A stretch of DNA of 64,000 bases from Planococcus donghaensis (GCF_001687665.2 NZ_CP016543.2:2976001-3040000), one strand, 5' to 3'; numbered from the stretch's first letter, positions 49,747-59,300 are shown. Program-made: numbers and translations. Notes: a model not told the origin generated them from the sequence alone.

Positions 49747-52149
49747 GTGAAGCGTATCACTTTTTCTAATATCAAGAACGTTTTCTTACTCTATATTGGC
49801 GTATATATGATTGTTTATTATTCGTGGACTATTTTTGGAAGCTTTAGCAGCTACCATGAATTAGGGCTTAATCTGCTTTCCTTGTCAGCTCCTGTAGTGG
49901 CTACAATAACAATTTCATTTGTTTATTTGAACCCGAATAGTCGAGATCGCTATTTTTGGTTATTGATTGCTTTGGGGTGTTTTAACTATGCGATCGCAGA
50001 AGTCATTTGGCTGTATAACTACAGCATCGCTCAAATTCCAGTCATCTCCCCAGAATGGTCTGATTTGTTTTACTTTCTTCAAATCTTCTTTTACATAACG
50101 GCATTTATTTATCAGCTTTGGCGAAAAAAAGAAAATGCTTACCAAATTAAGTTTTTTTGCGATGTGGCCATTATTGTCACCGTATTTACAGCCCTTAGTT
50201 GGCATTTTCTCGTTCGACCGTTGTTTTCATCAGATGAGTTAACGCCCCTATTACTCGCTATTTCAGTAGGTTATCCAGTGAGCGATTTACTTTTATTGCT
50301 TGGAGCTATTGGCTTTTATCTAGGGACTGCTCAATTTTTTGCGCGCAGTGTTCTGACATTAATCATTATGAGTTTGTTGCTCCAAGTATTCGCAGATACT
50401 GCTTATCTTTTCTCAATAGCGGAGTCTAGCTATGTAGAAAATAATTTAACTAATCCATTATGGTCTCTTGCTTTACTGTTAATGGCTCTAGCAGCTTTAC
50501 TGTCACTTACACCTACAAAAACATTTATTCCCGCTGTTCTACCTGAACCACCGAAAGAGCGAATTACATTTCAAATGTTGCTTCCTTATTCCACGATCAT
50601 TTTACTTTTTATCGTTATTGCGTTTGAACAAAACAAAGACATACATGGTTTAATCGCTGGAGCTGGTCTTTCTATTGGCTTAATCATTGTTAGACAGATT
50701 TTCACTTTATTGGACAACCAAAAGCTCATGTATAATTATGACCACCTAACTTCAGTGCTTGAGCACAAAATTGAAAACAGAACAGCCGAGGTAACAAACA
50801 AAAACCAACAACTAGAAAAAGTGATTCAAAAAATGGAAGAACTGGCCTATTACGATGTTTTAAGTGGTTTGCCTAATAGAAGATTGTTTTTAGAAAAACT
50901 CGAAGACTCGATACGAGATGCGAAGCAACATTCAGAAAAAGTTGCGGTCGTGTTTATCGATTTAGATCGTTTTAAAAACGTTAACGATTCTTTCGGACAT
51001 GAATTTGGTGATTTGTTGTTGCAAGGTTTTTCCGAAAAAATAAAAGAAAATCTGCGCTCAGACGATGTGATTTCGCGACAAGGCGGAGACGAATTCACAA
51101 TCATTCTCAATAACATTTATGATGAGCACGATATTTCGCCGCTCATTCAACGTCTACAAACTGCTCTAGCAAAGCCCATGATGATCAATGGACAAGAATT
51201 GCATATCTCGATGAGCATTGGCATCGCCGTTTATCCGAAAGACGGAGAGACTTCAGGAGAGCTCTTGAAACACGCCGACAGTGCCATGTATAGTGCAAAA
51301 GCAAAAGGCAAAAACAACTTTCAGTTTTTCTCAGATGACATGGCCTTGATTGCTTCTCGAAAAATCGCGCTTGAGAATGACATGCGTCGCGCTATCACCA
51401 ACAAAGAATTTATGCTTTATTACCAACCACAAATTCAAGTTGAAACTGGTGATATTATTGGGATGGAAGCATTAATCCGTTGGCAAACTGTCGGTGGAGA
51501 TGTAGTATCTCCTGGAGAATTTATCCCGTTAGCAGAAGAAACTCGGTTGATCCTGCCGATTGGCGAATGGGTTCTTTATACCGCATGTGAGCAAGCAAAA
51601 AAATGGCATGATGCAGGACATTCCCATTTAAAGCTTGCTGTCAATTTATCTCCCCTCCAGTTTATACACGATGATTTGATGGATGTGGTGGAATTCACGC
51701 TTCGTAAAACCGGTTTTCCTGCCTCTTCACTAGAGTTAGAAATAACAGAAGGCGTTGCTGTAGAAGATGCGGAAACAGCGTTAACCCGGATGCGCGAATT
51801 GAGAAAAATCGGCGTCCGAATTGCGATCGATGATTTTGGAACCGGGTATTCTTCACTCAACTATTTGAAACGCTTCCCACTCAACAATTTGAAAATCGCT
51901 CAACCTTTTGTACAGGACATGGCAACCAATCCATACGATAAAGCGCTGGTTGAAGCAATGGTGTTTATCGCTCATAATTTAAATATGTCGGTCATTGCAG
52001 AAGGTGTAGAAACAGACGAGCAACTATCCTTACTAAAAGAACTTGGTTGTGATGAAATACAAGGTTATCTTTATAGCAAACCGTTGTCTGCCGAACAATT
52101 TACAGAGTTGCTCGTTCATGGCGAGATTTCGACGAAATTGGTTAACTAA
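49747..52149 (+). CDS. membrane GGDEF-EAL cyclic di-GMP protein, paralogue 1
   Basis: Protein of 800 residues. The N-terminal half (about 8-325) has eight or nine membrane helices of an unnamed MASE-like sensor, then a coiled coil (about 340-375), a GGDEF domain (about 375-535) and an EAL domain (about 545-795). The cyclase motif [11 protein letters not shown] and [19 protein letters not shown] are intact. The EAL domain keeps [32 protein letters not shown] and QGYLYS, but the usual KIDxSF motif reads KIAQPF. The GTG at 49747 is the first in-frame start; GAGGTG might instead serve a rare ATC start nine bases on. It is followed by a close paralogue of the same length. Confidence 0.85.
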   Translation: MKRITFSNIKNVFLLYIGVYMIVYYSWTIFGSFSSYHELGLNLLSLSAPVVATITISFVYLNPNSRDRYFWLLIALGCFNYAIAEVIWLYNYSIAQIPVISPEWSDLFYFLQIFFYITAFIYQLWRKKENAYQIKFFCDVAIIVTVFTALSWHFLVRPLFSSDELTPLLLAISVGYPVSDLLLLLGAIGFYLGTAQFFARSVLTLIIMSLLLQVFADTAYLFSIAESSYVENNLTNPLWSLALLLMALAALLSLTPTKTFIPAVLPEPPKERITFQMLLPYSTIILLFIVIAFEQNKDIHGLIAGAGLSIGLIIVRQIFTLLDNQKLMYNYDHLTSVLEHKIENRTAEVTNKNQQLEKVIQKMEELAYYDVLSGLPNRRLFLEKLEDSIRDAKQHSEKVAVVFIDLDRFKNVNDSFGHEFGDLLLQGFSEKIKENLRSDDVISRQGGDEFTIILNNIYDEHDISPLIQRLQTALAKPMMINGQELHISMSIGIAVYPKDGETSGELLKHADSAMYSAKAKGKNNFQFFSDDMALIASRKIALENDMRRAITNKEFMLYYQPQIQVETGDIIGMEALIRWQTVGGDVVSPGEFIPLAEETRLILPIGEWVLYTACEQAKKWHDAGHSHLKLAVNLSPLQFIHDDLMDVVEFTLRKTGFPASSLELEITEGVAVEDAETALTRMRELRKIGVRIAIDDFGTGYSSLNYLKRFPLNNLKIAQPFVQDMATNPYDKALVEAMVFIAHNLNMSVIAEGVETDEQLSLLKELGCDEIQGYLYSKPLSAEQFTELLVHGEISTKLVN

Positions 52150-52179
52150 CTTTCTCAAAATTCTTCTATACAAAATGCT

Positions 52180-52216
52180 AAAACCGGAATCTGGGTTTCA
52201 CAGATTCCGGTTTTTT
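52180..52216 (+). terminator. intrinsic terminator between the GGDEF-EAL paralogues
   Basis: AAAACCGGAATCTG / CAGATTCCGGTTTT stem (52180-52193, 52201-52214) followed by T residues. The rest of 52217-52454 is AT-rich leader with the paralogue promoter. Confidence 0.85.
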
Positions 52217-52362
52217 GTCTTTTTTAAAAGATTTTTTTGCCCACTTCTAGCTTTCTTCCCTTTTTTTCTCCCTTCTACTAACCCTTAACTTATTTAGTTT
52301 CTATCTCTTCAAAGATAAAGATAAATATTTGTAAAAAAATGGGATTATATGTAATATAGCTA

Positions 52363-52391
52363 TTTCTTTATTATTAAAAAATCTTTATAAT
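52363..52391 (+). promoter_or_regulatory. promoter of the second GGDEF-EAL paralogue
   Basis: TTTCTT (52363-52368) and TATAAT (52386-52391), 17 bp apart. Equivalent positions ahead of paralogue 1 are 49653-49681. Confidence 0.55.
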
Positions 52392-52454
52392 AAAGAAAAA
52401 CTCCATAAAAAAGAATTTTGATAATCCTAAAAATTTTCTATTTCCTTAGATGAG

Positions 52455-54857
52455 GTGACATACATTTTGTTTTCCAGCACTAAAAATCGCTTTTTCATTT
52501 TTATCTTACTTTATATCGCTACCTACTATTCGTGGATTTTGTTCAGCGATACTAGCAACGAAATTTACAAAGTAGCCAATCAATTTCTTTCCTGGCTAGC
52601 GCCTCTTGTCGCTTTTACCATTCTCTTTTACGTGTACCGAAAAACGAGCGGCAGAAACCGCACGTTTTGGTTGCTACTTTCGCTCGGGAGTTTGAGTTAC
52701 ATTATCGCTGAAAGCATTTCGACAATTAGTTATACGGTTTTCAATGTAGTAATGGGCTATCCTGGACCGCCTGATCTCTTTTATTTTCTGCAAATCGTTT
52801 TCTACTTAGCTGCTTTTGTTTATCAGCTAAAACAAAGAGAAGAAATTTCTTATCAGATTAAATTTCTTTTCGATATGATGATTCTGATCACGGTATCGAC
52901 GGCTCTTAGCTGGCATTTTCTTATTCAACATGTTCTTCCAGGTCAATCGGCATCACCACTACTCATTGTTGTATCACTCGCCTATCCAATCGGGGATTTA
53001 CTGTTAATGTTTGGCGTAATTAGTCTTTATATTGGGTTTTCTCACCCGTTACCGCACCGAGTTGCCACATTAATCATTATTGGATTAATCTTTCAAGTTT
53101 TCGCGGATACGGCTCATCTCTATTCCACATTGTCGGATACTTACAGTTCGGGCAATTTATACGATCCGCTGTGGGCGCTTAGCTTACTACTAGTGGCACT
53201 TGCCGGGTTGCATGCTTTAGAACCATCAGCGAAACGCAGTTCAAAATTAGCGCTAGCACCAAATGATGAACGCATATCGATTCGTATTTTACTTCCTTAT
53301 TTTAGTTTGATGATTTTGTTCATCGCGATGACAATTGAACAAAAAGAAGACATGCAAGGCTTGATCATTGGGGCCGGCATAGCCGCATTCCTCATATTAA
53401 CTAGACAAATTTTCACATTGGGTGACAACCGGCGGTTATTATCCAAATACAATCAACTAACTTCAGTTCTTGAACACAAAATTGAACAACGAACAGCGGA
53501 AGTCACTTCGAGTAACAGCCAACTAAAAGAAACAGTCCAACAAATGAAACATATGGCTTACCATGATGTTTTGAGCGGCTTGCCAAATAGACGCTTATTT
53601 CTTGAAAAATTAGAAGACGCTATTGCTAACGCGAAGCAGAAATCGCATAAACTGGCAGTTGTGTTTATCGACTTAGACCGTTTTAAAAACATCAATGACA
53701 CGTTTGGTCACGAATTTGGCGATTTACTGCTTCAAGCATTTTCGCAACGAATACTAGATAACTTGCGTTCTAGCGATACACTGTCCCGGCAAGGCGGCGA
53801 TGAATTCACGCTTCTTTTGAACAATATTAAAGCAGAAAAAGATATTGCTCCCATGATCCATAAGCTTCAAAAAGCACTCGAAAAACCTTTGATTATTAAA
53901 AACCAAGAGTTATACATCTCCATGAGTATTGGTATTTCAGTTTATCCAAAAGATGGGGATACTACTGACGAATTGCTGAAAAATGCTGATAATGCCATGT
54001 ACAGCGCAAAAGAAAAAGGCAGAAACAATTATCAATTTTTCTCTAAAGATATGGCCTTTGTCGCTGCACGAAAAACAGCACTTGAAGGCGATTTAAACCG
54101 CGCCGTTATCAATAAAGAATTCACTTTGCACTACCAACCGCAAATCCTGGCTAAAACAGGGGAAATTATTGGCATGGAAGCTTTAATCCGCTGGCAAAAA
54201 AATGATGGCAGCATTGTTTCGCCAGGAGAATTTATCCCGTTAGCAGAGGAAACTCGATTAATCCTGCCAATAGGTGAATGGGTGCTTTATACAGCGTGCC
54301 AACAAGCTAAAAAATGGCATGATGATGGAAATTCCCATTTAAAGCTAGCAGTCAACTTATCTTCTTTGCAATTTATGCATGATGATTTAATAACAACTAT
54401 CCAAAAAGTTCTGAAAACAACGGGGTTCAAAGCCTCCTCTTTAGAATTAGAAATCACAGAAAGTGTCGTACTAGACGATGCTGAAAAAGCCATATCCCGG
54501 ATGCAAACATTACGAGAAATCGGCGTTCAAATCGCGATCGATGATTTCGGTACCGGCTATTCGTCGCTAAGTTACTTGAAGCGCTTTCCACTCAACAACT
54601 TAAAAATTGCCCAACCTTTTGTTCAAGACATGGCGACAAATCCACGAGACAAGTCATTAGTCGAAGCTATAATTTTCATCGCGCATAGTTTGGATATGTC
54701 CGTTATTGCAGAAGGTGTGGAAACGGAAGAACAACTAGCCTTGTTACAAGACCTAGGTTGTGATGAAATCCAAGGCTTCCTTTTCAGCAGACCATTGCCC
54801 GTTGCTCATTTCACCAAACTTTTGATGACCGGAGTTACTCCGGTGAAAGTGATTTAA
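52455..54857 (+). CDS. membrane GGDEF-EAL cyclic di-GMP protein, paralogue 2
   Basis: Also 800 residues and the same domain order: membrane sensor (about 5-325), coiled coil, GGDEF (about 375-535, [11 protein letters not shown]) and EAL (about 545-795, [22 protein letters not shown]). The [10 protein letters not shown] change is shared with paralogue 1. The two are clearly similar along their length, so a tandem duplication including the promoter leader is inferred; membrane parts have diverged more than the enzymatic parts. The GTG at 52455 aligns with the start of paralogue 1. A TTG at 52467 with GAGG about eleven bases upstream is an alternative. Terminators follow both genes, so they are separately transcribed. 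Confidence 0.85.
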   Translation: MTYILFSSTKNRFFIFILLYIATYYSWILFSDTSNEIYKVANQFLSWLAPLVAFTILFYVYRKTSGRNRTFWLLLSLGSLSYIIAESISTISYTVFNVVMGYPGPPDLFYFLQIVFYLAAFVYQLKQREEISYQIKFLFDMMILITVSTALSWHFLIQHVLPGQSASPLLIVVSLAYPIGDLLLMFGVISLYIGFSHPLPHRVATLIIIGLIFQVFADTAHLYSTLSDTYSSGNLYDPLWALSLLLVALAGLHALEPSAKRSSKLALAPNDERISIRILLPYFSLMILFIAMTIEQKEDMQGLIIGAGIAAFLILTRQIFTLGDNRRLLSKYNQLTSVLEHKIEQRTAEVTSSNSQLKETVQQMKHMAYHDVLSGLPNRRLFLEKLEDAIANAKQKSHKLAVVFIDLDRFKNINDTFGHEFGDLLLQAFSQRILDNLRSSDTLSRQGGDEFTLLLNNIKAEKDIAPMIHKLQKALEKPLIIKNQELYISMSIGISVYPKDGDTTDELLKNADNAMYSAKEKGRNNYQFFSKDMAFVAARKTALEGDLNRAVINKEFTLHYQPQILAKTGEIIGMEALIRWQKNDGSIVSPGEFIPLAEETRLILPIGEWVLYTACQQAKKWHDDGNSHLKLAVNLSSLQFMHDDLITTIQKVLKTTGFKASSLELEITESVVLDDAEKAISRMQTLREIGVQIAIDDFGTGYSSLSYLKRFPLNNLKIAQPFVQDMATNPRDKSLVEAIIFIAHSLDMSVIAEGVETEEQLALLQDLGCDEIQGFLFSRPLPVAHFTKLLMTGVTPVKVI

Positions 54858-54884
54858 CCCTTTCTCAAAAAATCAGTCCACGTA

Positions 54885-54927
54885 AAAACAAGGCAAGACG
54901 CTATGTAACAGCGTCTTGCCTTGTTTT
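54885..54927. terminator. bidirectional terminator
   Basis: A perfect 18-bp stem AAAACAAGGCAAGACGCT / AGCGTCTTGCCTTGTTTT (54885-54902, 54910-54927). Confidence 0.9.
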
Positions 54928-54945
54928 AGTTTTACAGAAAACAGC

Positions 54946-55488
54946 TTATCGAATTGTTTTCAATGCGGTTGACCACGGAATGACTTGATCTAACATTTGG
55001 TTTACAGAGTCTACTTGAACCGGCGCTGCTTTTAGTTCTGCGCCGTTTTCAAAGTCGGTGAATAGCGACAGAGCTGGGTGAACCCGAACATCCGCGACAG
55101 ACAATTCACCTAAAATACCCCGTAAGTGTTCCGCTGCACGTGCGCCGCCTACTGAGCCGTACGAAACAATCCCCGCTGCTTTGTTGTTCCATTCTGCACG
55201 CAGGTAATCCAATGCGTTTTTCAATGAACCGGTAATCGAGTGATTGTATTCTTGTGTGATAAAGACAAAGCCGTCTTGTTTGGCGATGGCTTCAGACCAT
55301 GCTGCCGCACCTGATGCGTCTACTCCATTTTCACCAAGTAGCGGTAATTTATAATCTGCGATGTCGATGACGGTATAGTTCGCGTCTCCGCGTTGGTCTG
55401 CTAACTCTTTTACCCAGTTTCCTACTTGCGGGCTTAAGCGCCCTTCACGTGTTGATCCTAAAATAATGCCGATGTTTAAGTTTGTCAT
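54946..55488 (-). CDS. NAD(P)H-dependent FMN reductase (azoreductase/quinone reductase type)
   Basis: Flavodoxin-like reductase of 180 residues. The phosphate-binding loop ILGSTREGRLSPQVG (about 9-23) and EYNHSITGSLKNALDYL (about 80-96) are typical of the NADPH-dependent FMN reductase (YhdA/Yieh) family. AGGAGG precedes the ATG. It is 47 bp after the MhqO-like dioxygenase gene, so both are probably one operon under the MhqR-type operator. A role in reducing quinones or azo compounds follows from that pairing. Confidence 0.88.
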   Translation of the reverse strand: MTNLNIGIILGSTREGRLSPQVGNWVKELADQRGDANYTVIDIADYKLPLLGENGVDASGAAAWSEAIAKQDGFVFITQEYNHSITGSLKNALDYLRAEWNNKAAGIVSYGSVGGARAAEHLRGILGELSVADVRVHPALSLFTDFENGAELKAAPVQVDSVNQMLDQVIPWSTALKTIR

Positions 55489-55535
55489 GGTTATTTCCTC
55501 CTCAAATGTGATTTTGCTTAATTTACTAGATCTGT

Positions 55536-56519
55536 TTATAAATATTCTTTTTCAAACGTCCGAGTGCTTCGTACGGTATCAATTGGGCGAACCAATTCCT
55601 CGATTTTCTCGCGTTTGGTTTCTAAGAATGGAGGTAACGATAATTTTTCTCCCACTGTCTCGTATGGCTCGTCGCCTAAGAATCCGGGACCGTCTGTTGC
55701 CCATTCAAACAAGATACCAGGTGCCACACGTACGTATAACGATTCAAAAAAGAAGCGGTCGACATAGCCTGACGTATGGAAACCGTGGTTTTGCATGCGG
55801 GTGATCCATTCTTCTAAGACGTTTCGATCGGCTACACGGAATGCTGCGTGGTGAACGGTTCCAAAGCCTTGACGACCTTGTGGCAATAATTTGTTGTGCT
55901 CGACAATCACTTGCGCGCCGTTGCCTCCTTCACCGATTTCAAACAAATAGAATGAACCTTCTTTAGCGATTTGACGCATCAACATCGCTTTTTCCAATAC
56001 TTCTTTGAATGCCTCAATATCAGCGATGCGGATATGAACAGGGCCCAGTCCAGTAATCGCGAATTCTAGTGGTACCGGACCGTTTTGCCATGGTGTACCC
56101 GATGCCACGCCTTTGTTTGTTTCATCAGAAATCAGCATGTATTGCTGATCGTCAAAGTCAACGAACGAAATGCTTTTCTTGCCAAATACTTCTTGAATGC
56201 CTTTATGGGCCACCTTGTATTGATCAAAGCGTTTGATCCAGTAATCGAGCGCTGCATCAGTTGGCACGCGGAATGCCGTTTTGTAAATTTCGTTCGTGCC
56301 GTGCGATCCTTTCGGGATGTTCGGGAAGTCAAAAAATGTCATGTCCGTTCCTGCAGATCCTTTATCATCCGCGAAGAACAAGTGATAGGTTTGGATATCG
56401 TCTTGGTTGACCGTTTTTTTCACTAAACGCATCCCTAATACATAGGTGAAAAATTCATAGTTTTTTTCAGCTGAGCTGGTTATCGCGGTTACGTGGTGGA
56501 TTCCTTTTAATTCGTTCAT
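55536..56519 (-). CDS. mhqO: MhqO-like ring-cleaving dioxygenase
   Basis: Extradiol-type dioxygenase of 327 residues in the glyoxalase/VOC fold with two paired modules (about 5-135 and 150-290). Metal-binding His and Glu positions appear as IHHVTAI near residue 7, VHHAAFRV near 220 and YVRVAPGILFEWAT near 270. MhqO in B. subtilis takes part in detoxifying hydroquinones and is repressed by MhqR. The operator 25 bp upstream is a near-exact MhqR site, supporting the same function. GAGGAG precedes the ATG. The downstream flavin reductase completes the unit. Confidence 0.88.
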   Translation of the reverse strand: MNELKGIHHVTAITSSAEKNYEFFTYVLGMRLVKKTVNQDDIQTYHLFFADDKGSAGTDMTFFDFPNIPKGSHGTNEIYKTAFRVPTDAALDYWIKRFDQYKVAHKGIQEVFGKKSISFVDFDDQQYMLISDETNKGVASGTPWQNGPVPLEFAITGLGPVHIRIADIEAFKEVLEKAMLMRQIAKEGSFYLFEIGEGGNGAQVIVEHNKLLPQGRQGFGTVHHAAFRVADRNVLEEWITRMQNHGFHTSGYVDRFFFESLYVRVAPGILFEWATDGPGFLGDEPYETVGEKLSLPPFLETKREKIEELVRPIDTVRSTRTFEKEYL

Positions 56520-56543
56520 GGGTTATTCTCCTCTTCGGTTTAA

Positions 56544-56567
56544 TTTTATCTCGAATTCGAGATAAAA
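56544..56567. promoter_or_regulatory. MhqR-type operator, primary site
   Basis: TATCTCGAATTCGAGATA sits at the centre (56547-56564) of a perfect 24-bp palindrome, 25-48 bp before mhqO. It is the MhqR consensus as I recall it from B. subtilis. Confidence 0.85.
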
Positions 56568-56637
56568 AGTTAAAAAAATTTAACTGATATTTTTTGAAAC
56601 TCAGTTAATGATTGTTAACTATTTTCCTTTAATTCAT

Positions 56638-56657
56638 TTATCTTTAATTCAAGATAA
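56638..56657. promoter_or_regulatory. MhqR-type operator, secondary site
   Basis: TTATCTTTAATTCAAGATAA is a near-palindromic version of the primary operator with one mismatched pair, about 120 bp before mhqO. Confidence 0.6.
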
Positions 56658-56720
56658 TATTATCACGTAATTTTTTTGATGTCAACTGCTCGGAATCATT
56701 TCTCTTTTCGTACTTATGAA

Positions 56721-56763
56721 AAGAAAGCCCGGTTTTGGTTTTGCGCCATAACCGGGCTTTCTT
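56721..56763 (-). terminator. intrinsic terminator of the YcnK-PepSY-FixH unit
   Basis: AAGAAAGCCCGGTT / AACCGGGCTTTCTT stem (56721-56734, 56750-56763) with a 15-base loop. Confidence 0.8.
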
Positions 56764-56769
56764 CTCTAG

Positions 56770-57195
56770 TTAATGATGACTACTTGATTTGGACTCTTCC
56801 GATTCCCCTTTCTCGTCATTGGTTTCTGCCATTTCACCCACCACAATTTGTCGAATCGGTTTTATCGTTTGATCAGTTGTTTGCATTGTTGAATACAAAT
56901 TATAGATCCCATCCTCGGCAAACTTGGTTTGGATTTTAACATTTCCCTCTTCGTCTTGACTAAAAGGAATATTTTTCATTTCTTGGTCTCCTTGCTTTTG
57001 CAAAACAAATGACACTGCTTGTAATTTTTCCGTCGCTTCACTTTGTAGAGAAATGTCGATGTCTACGTTTTGATCTACCTCAATATTCTCTGGCACATTC
57101 CACACTAGTTCCGGTGGTTTTAACATCGTATCGGCATATGTGCACCCTGATAACAAAAGCGTTAGAAAGACGATTAGTTGAAGTTTCTTTTTCAT
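56770..57195 (-). CDS. FixH/YtkA-like lipoprotein
   Basis: Secreted lipoprotein of 141 residues. The signal peptide ends at LLLSGC (Cys18). The remainder has the single FixH/YtkA-like beta-sandwich domain (about 30-120: ENIEVDQNVDIDISLQSEA, KIQTKFAEDGIYNLYSTM) and an acidic, Ser-rich C-terminus ending in HH. YtkA and FixH proteins are linked to copper or cytochrome-oxidase biology. Here it is the last gene of an operon led by a YcnK-type copper regulator, so a role in copper handling at the cell surface is likely. The ATG at 57195 has AAAGGAGG upstream. Confidence 0.75.
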   Translation of the reverse strand: MKKKLQLIVFLTLLLSGCTYADTMLKPPELVWNVPENIEVDQNVDIDISLQSEATEKLQAVSFVLQKQGDQEMKNIPFSQDEEGNVKIQTKFAEDGIYNLYSTMQTTDQTIKPIRQIVVGEMAETNDEKGESEESKSSSHH

Positions 57196-57212
57196 CACGA
57201 TTCCTCCTTTCT

Positions 57213-58571
57213 CTACAACCATTCTTTTAGTTTCGGTATGAACGGCAAAATAAATTTATCAAAGATAAATACTACGACCAAACTAACCCCAACTAGTGGC
57301 ATTAAAATACCCAGTACAATCATAATTCCCCAAACAATCCGTGTTACTTTAGGATTGTCTACTTTTGACGGGGCACCCGATGCGCCGGAAGGCTTGCGTT
57401 TACGCCACATAATAAAAGAACTAATAACGATCAAGATGATGCCTAAACACACAAGCGTTCCAATAATTTGGTTGGCTACACCGAACAATCGTCCTTCGTG
57501 AAAAGAAATACCCGCAGTCATCGCTTGCGCTAAAATACCATAATCCTTAAACCTTGTATCGCTCAATTTAAAACCTGTATACGGGTCAATGTGAAGAGTT
57601 GCTTCATCTAATACTTGCCCATTTGACGAAGTGATTGTGAAGACACCAGTGTCGTCTGCAGGAAGCGAGATGGTATACGGTTTTGCAATGTTCTCTTGAA
57701 GTGCGATCGCATTGATCTCGTCAATTGACAGTGCCACAAAACCATTCATATCAGTTGAAGGAACACTCAAATTTTGAGTTGCCCAAGGGACATCTGTAGC
57801 AATATCTTCTGTTGTGATCGAAGTTATTGGTTTCTCGCCATAAGCCGTACTTAAAGGTTCATTTCCTGTATTTGTTGATGTCGCCACTTTGTTAATAATG
57901 TCACCTGAAACAGTAGACCAAGCAAGACCGGACAACAAAATAACGATAATTGCACCTGATAACCAAAAAGCTGTAACGCCGTGCATATCACGCCAGAACA
58001 TTCTTCCTTTTTGGCGAAAACGTGGCAACACAGTTCCCCAAATCGAAGGCTTTCCTCTTGGCCACCAGACATACAGTCCGGTGATCATTAAGACAATAGC
58101 CCATCCTGCTGCAAGTTCAACCAACAAGTTTGCTGCTACTCCCCCAACTAATAATTCACTATGTAGTTTCACTACTTGATTCATAATCAAGTCATTGTTG
58201 TTCATTTCTCCAATAACAGTGGCATCATATGGATTAACATATACTGTTTTTGCCACGTCTTCATCTATTACACGAATTTCCGTAGTTCGATTTGTTTCAT
58301 CAAACTGGCGAATCGAGGTCACCACAGCATCATCCATACTAGCCGTCACTGTATCGATTAATACACTAGGTTCTGGTCGCTCTGTTTTTTGTGAAGGGAT
58401 TTCATATAAGTCCTGATAAAGAGTTGCTTCGATTTGAGGTTTAAATAGATAAATTCCACCACTTATAGCTAAACTGATAAAAATAGGGGCAAATACTATT
58501 CCTGCATAAAAATGCCATCGCCAAACTGTTTTGAACCAATCTCCTTTTGTTTTTTTCTTTTGTTTGTTCAT
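57213..58571 (-). CDS. PepSY-TM family membrane protein
   Basis: Membrane protein of 452 residues with four main helices (about 20-40, 140-160, 190-215, 370-395) and another pair near the C-terminus. PepSY domains (about 55-110 and 260-320) are extracytoplasmic, e.g. YVNPYDATVIGEMNNND and LHIDPYTGFKLSD. The helix-associated His/Trp pattern WRWHFYAGI and MLHGVTAFW-like segment (WRDMHGVTAFWLSG) fits PiuB/PepSY-TM iron-linked or other ferric/cupric reductase-type proteins. The ATG at 58571 is preferred over one at 58592, because GGGAG lies ten bases upstream. It sits between a YcnK-type regulator and a FixH-like lipoprotein and takes the position of the YcnJ copper transporter in B. subtilis. 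Confidence 0.8.
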   Translation of the reverse strand: MNKQKKKTKGDWFKTVWRWHFYAGIVFAPIFISLAISGGIYLFKPQIEATLYQDLYEIPSQKTERPEPSVLIDTVTASMDDAVVTSIRQFDETNRTTEIRVIDEDVAKTVYVNPYDATVIGEMNNNDLIMNQVVKLHSELLVGGVAANLLVELAAGWAIVLMITGLYVWWPRGKPSIWGTVLPRFRQKGRMFWRDMHGVTAFWLSGAIIVILLSGLAWSTVSGDIINKVATSTNTGNEPLSTAYGEKPITSITTEDIATDVPWATQNLSVPSTDMNGFVALSIDEINAIALQENIAKPYTISLPADDTGVFTITSSNGQVLDEATLHIDPYTGFKLSDTRFKDYGILAQAMTAGISFHEGRLFGVANQIIGTLVCLGIILIVISSFIMWRKRKPSGASGAPSKVDNPKVTRIVWGIMIVLGILMPLVGVSLVVVFIFDKFILPFIPKLKEWL

Positions 58572-58606
58572 CCTGCCCACTCTCCCATTCATACGTTTCG
58601 GCTACT

Positions 58607-59170
58607 TTAATGACGACAAGCTTGGCCGGTCATGGCTTGTTTCAATTCAATTAATGCTTCATCAAATAACATGAGTTGTCCACCAAATCCATACTGAAAC
58701 TGTTGTGCTTGTGGTTGTGACGCAAAAGGCAAAACTTCGGGTCGGCAACAATTAATCTGAGCAGTTGAGTCTATTAAAAAAGTCGCTTTTTTGGCATTGA
58801 TGGTCGTGTCTGTTAAAAAATCTTGGCAAATCAGTTGGGCGACTTTAAATTCAATTTTGCTATATCGTAGCAATGCGCAGTGCATGCAACAGGTTTGTTC
58901 TATTTGATCGTCTGTCAAAATGAGTTGCACCGTTAAGCGAGTATGTATCGGCTTCGCGCAATAAACGCATCCTTGAAAATCAGCTGTTGCACCAGCAACC
59001 GCAATCCCATTTGACGTTTTGAGCACTTTGCCTTCTTTCACCAACGCTGCAACATCCCGGTAAACGGTCATTTCCGAAACGTTTAAACGCTTACTAATTT
59101 CTGTGACACGAAGAAAGTCTACTTTCTGAAGCCATGTTAAAATTTGTTTTTTTCTTTCAATAGGTAACAT
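58607..59170 (-). CDS. ycnK: YcnK-type copper-responsive DeoR-family regulator
   Basis: Regulator of 187 residues. The N-terminal DeoR-type helix-turn-helix (about 1-55, RVTEISKRLNVSEMTVYRDV) is joined to a cysteine-rich NosL-like domain (about 65-180): CVYCAKP, QTCCMHCALLRY, QLICQDFL, INCCRPEVLPFA and FQYGFGG. This is the layout of B. subtilis YcnK, which represses the ycnKJI copper uptake operon when copper is present, and the alignment I recall is good over the length. AAGGAT precedes the ATG. The operon continues with PepSY and FixH-like genes; YcnJ and YcnI are not present here. A TTGT-gtga-ACAA palindrome lies 57-68 bp upstream of the start. Confidence 0.85.
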   Translation of the reverse strand: MLPIERKKQILTWLQKVDFLRVTEISKRLNVSEMTVYRDVAALVKEGKVLKTSNGIAVAGATADFQGCVYCAKPIHTRLTVQLILTDDQIEQTCCMHCALLRYSKIEFKVAQLICQDFLTDTTINAKKATFLIDSTAQINCCRPEVLPFASQPQAQQFQYGFGGQLMLFDEALIELKQAMTGQACRH

Positions 59171-59226
59171 AAATTCACATCCTTATTAAATAAAGAACGC
59201 AAACTCTTTTGCTTTAGATCATTGTA

Positions 59227-59238
59227 TTGTGTGAACAA
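59227..59238. promoter_or_regulatory. small inverted repeat upstream of the YcnK-like gene
   Basis: TTGTgtgaACAA followed by a looser GTGAA...TTCAC pair (59231-59252). It could be an autoregulatory site, but I do not recall the YcnK operator well enough to confirm. Confidence 0.3.
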
Positions 59239-59265
59239 TCAATAATATTCACTGAATTTCTCATC

Positions 59266-59300
59266 AAAAAAAGAGCTATCCAGAAGGATAACTCTTTTTT
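59266..59300 (-). terminator. intrinsic terminator of the FMN reductase gene
   Basis: AAAAAAGAG-TATCC / GGATA-CTCTTTTTT stem (59266-59281, 59286-59300) with a GAA-type loop. Confidence 0.8.
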
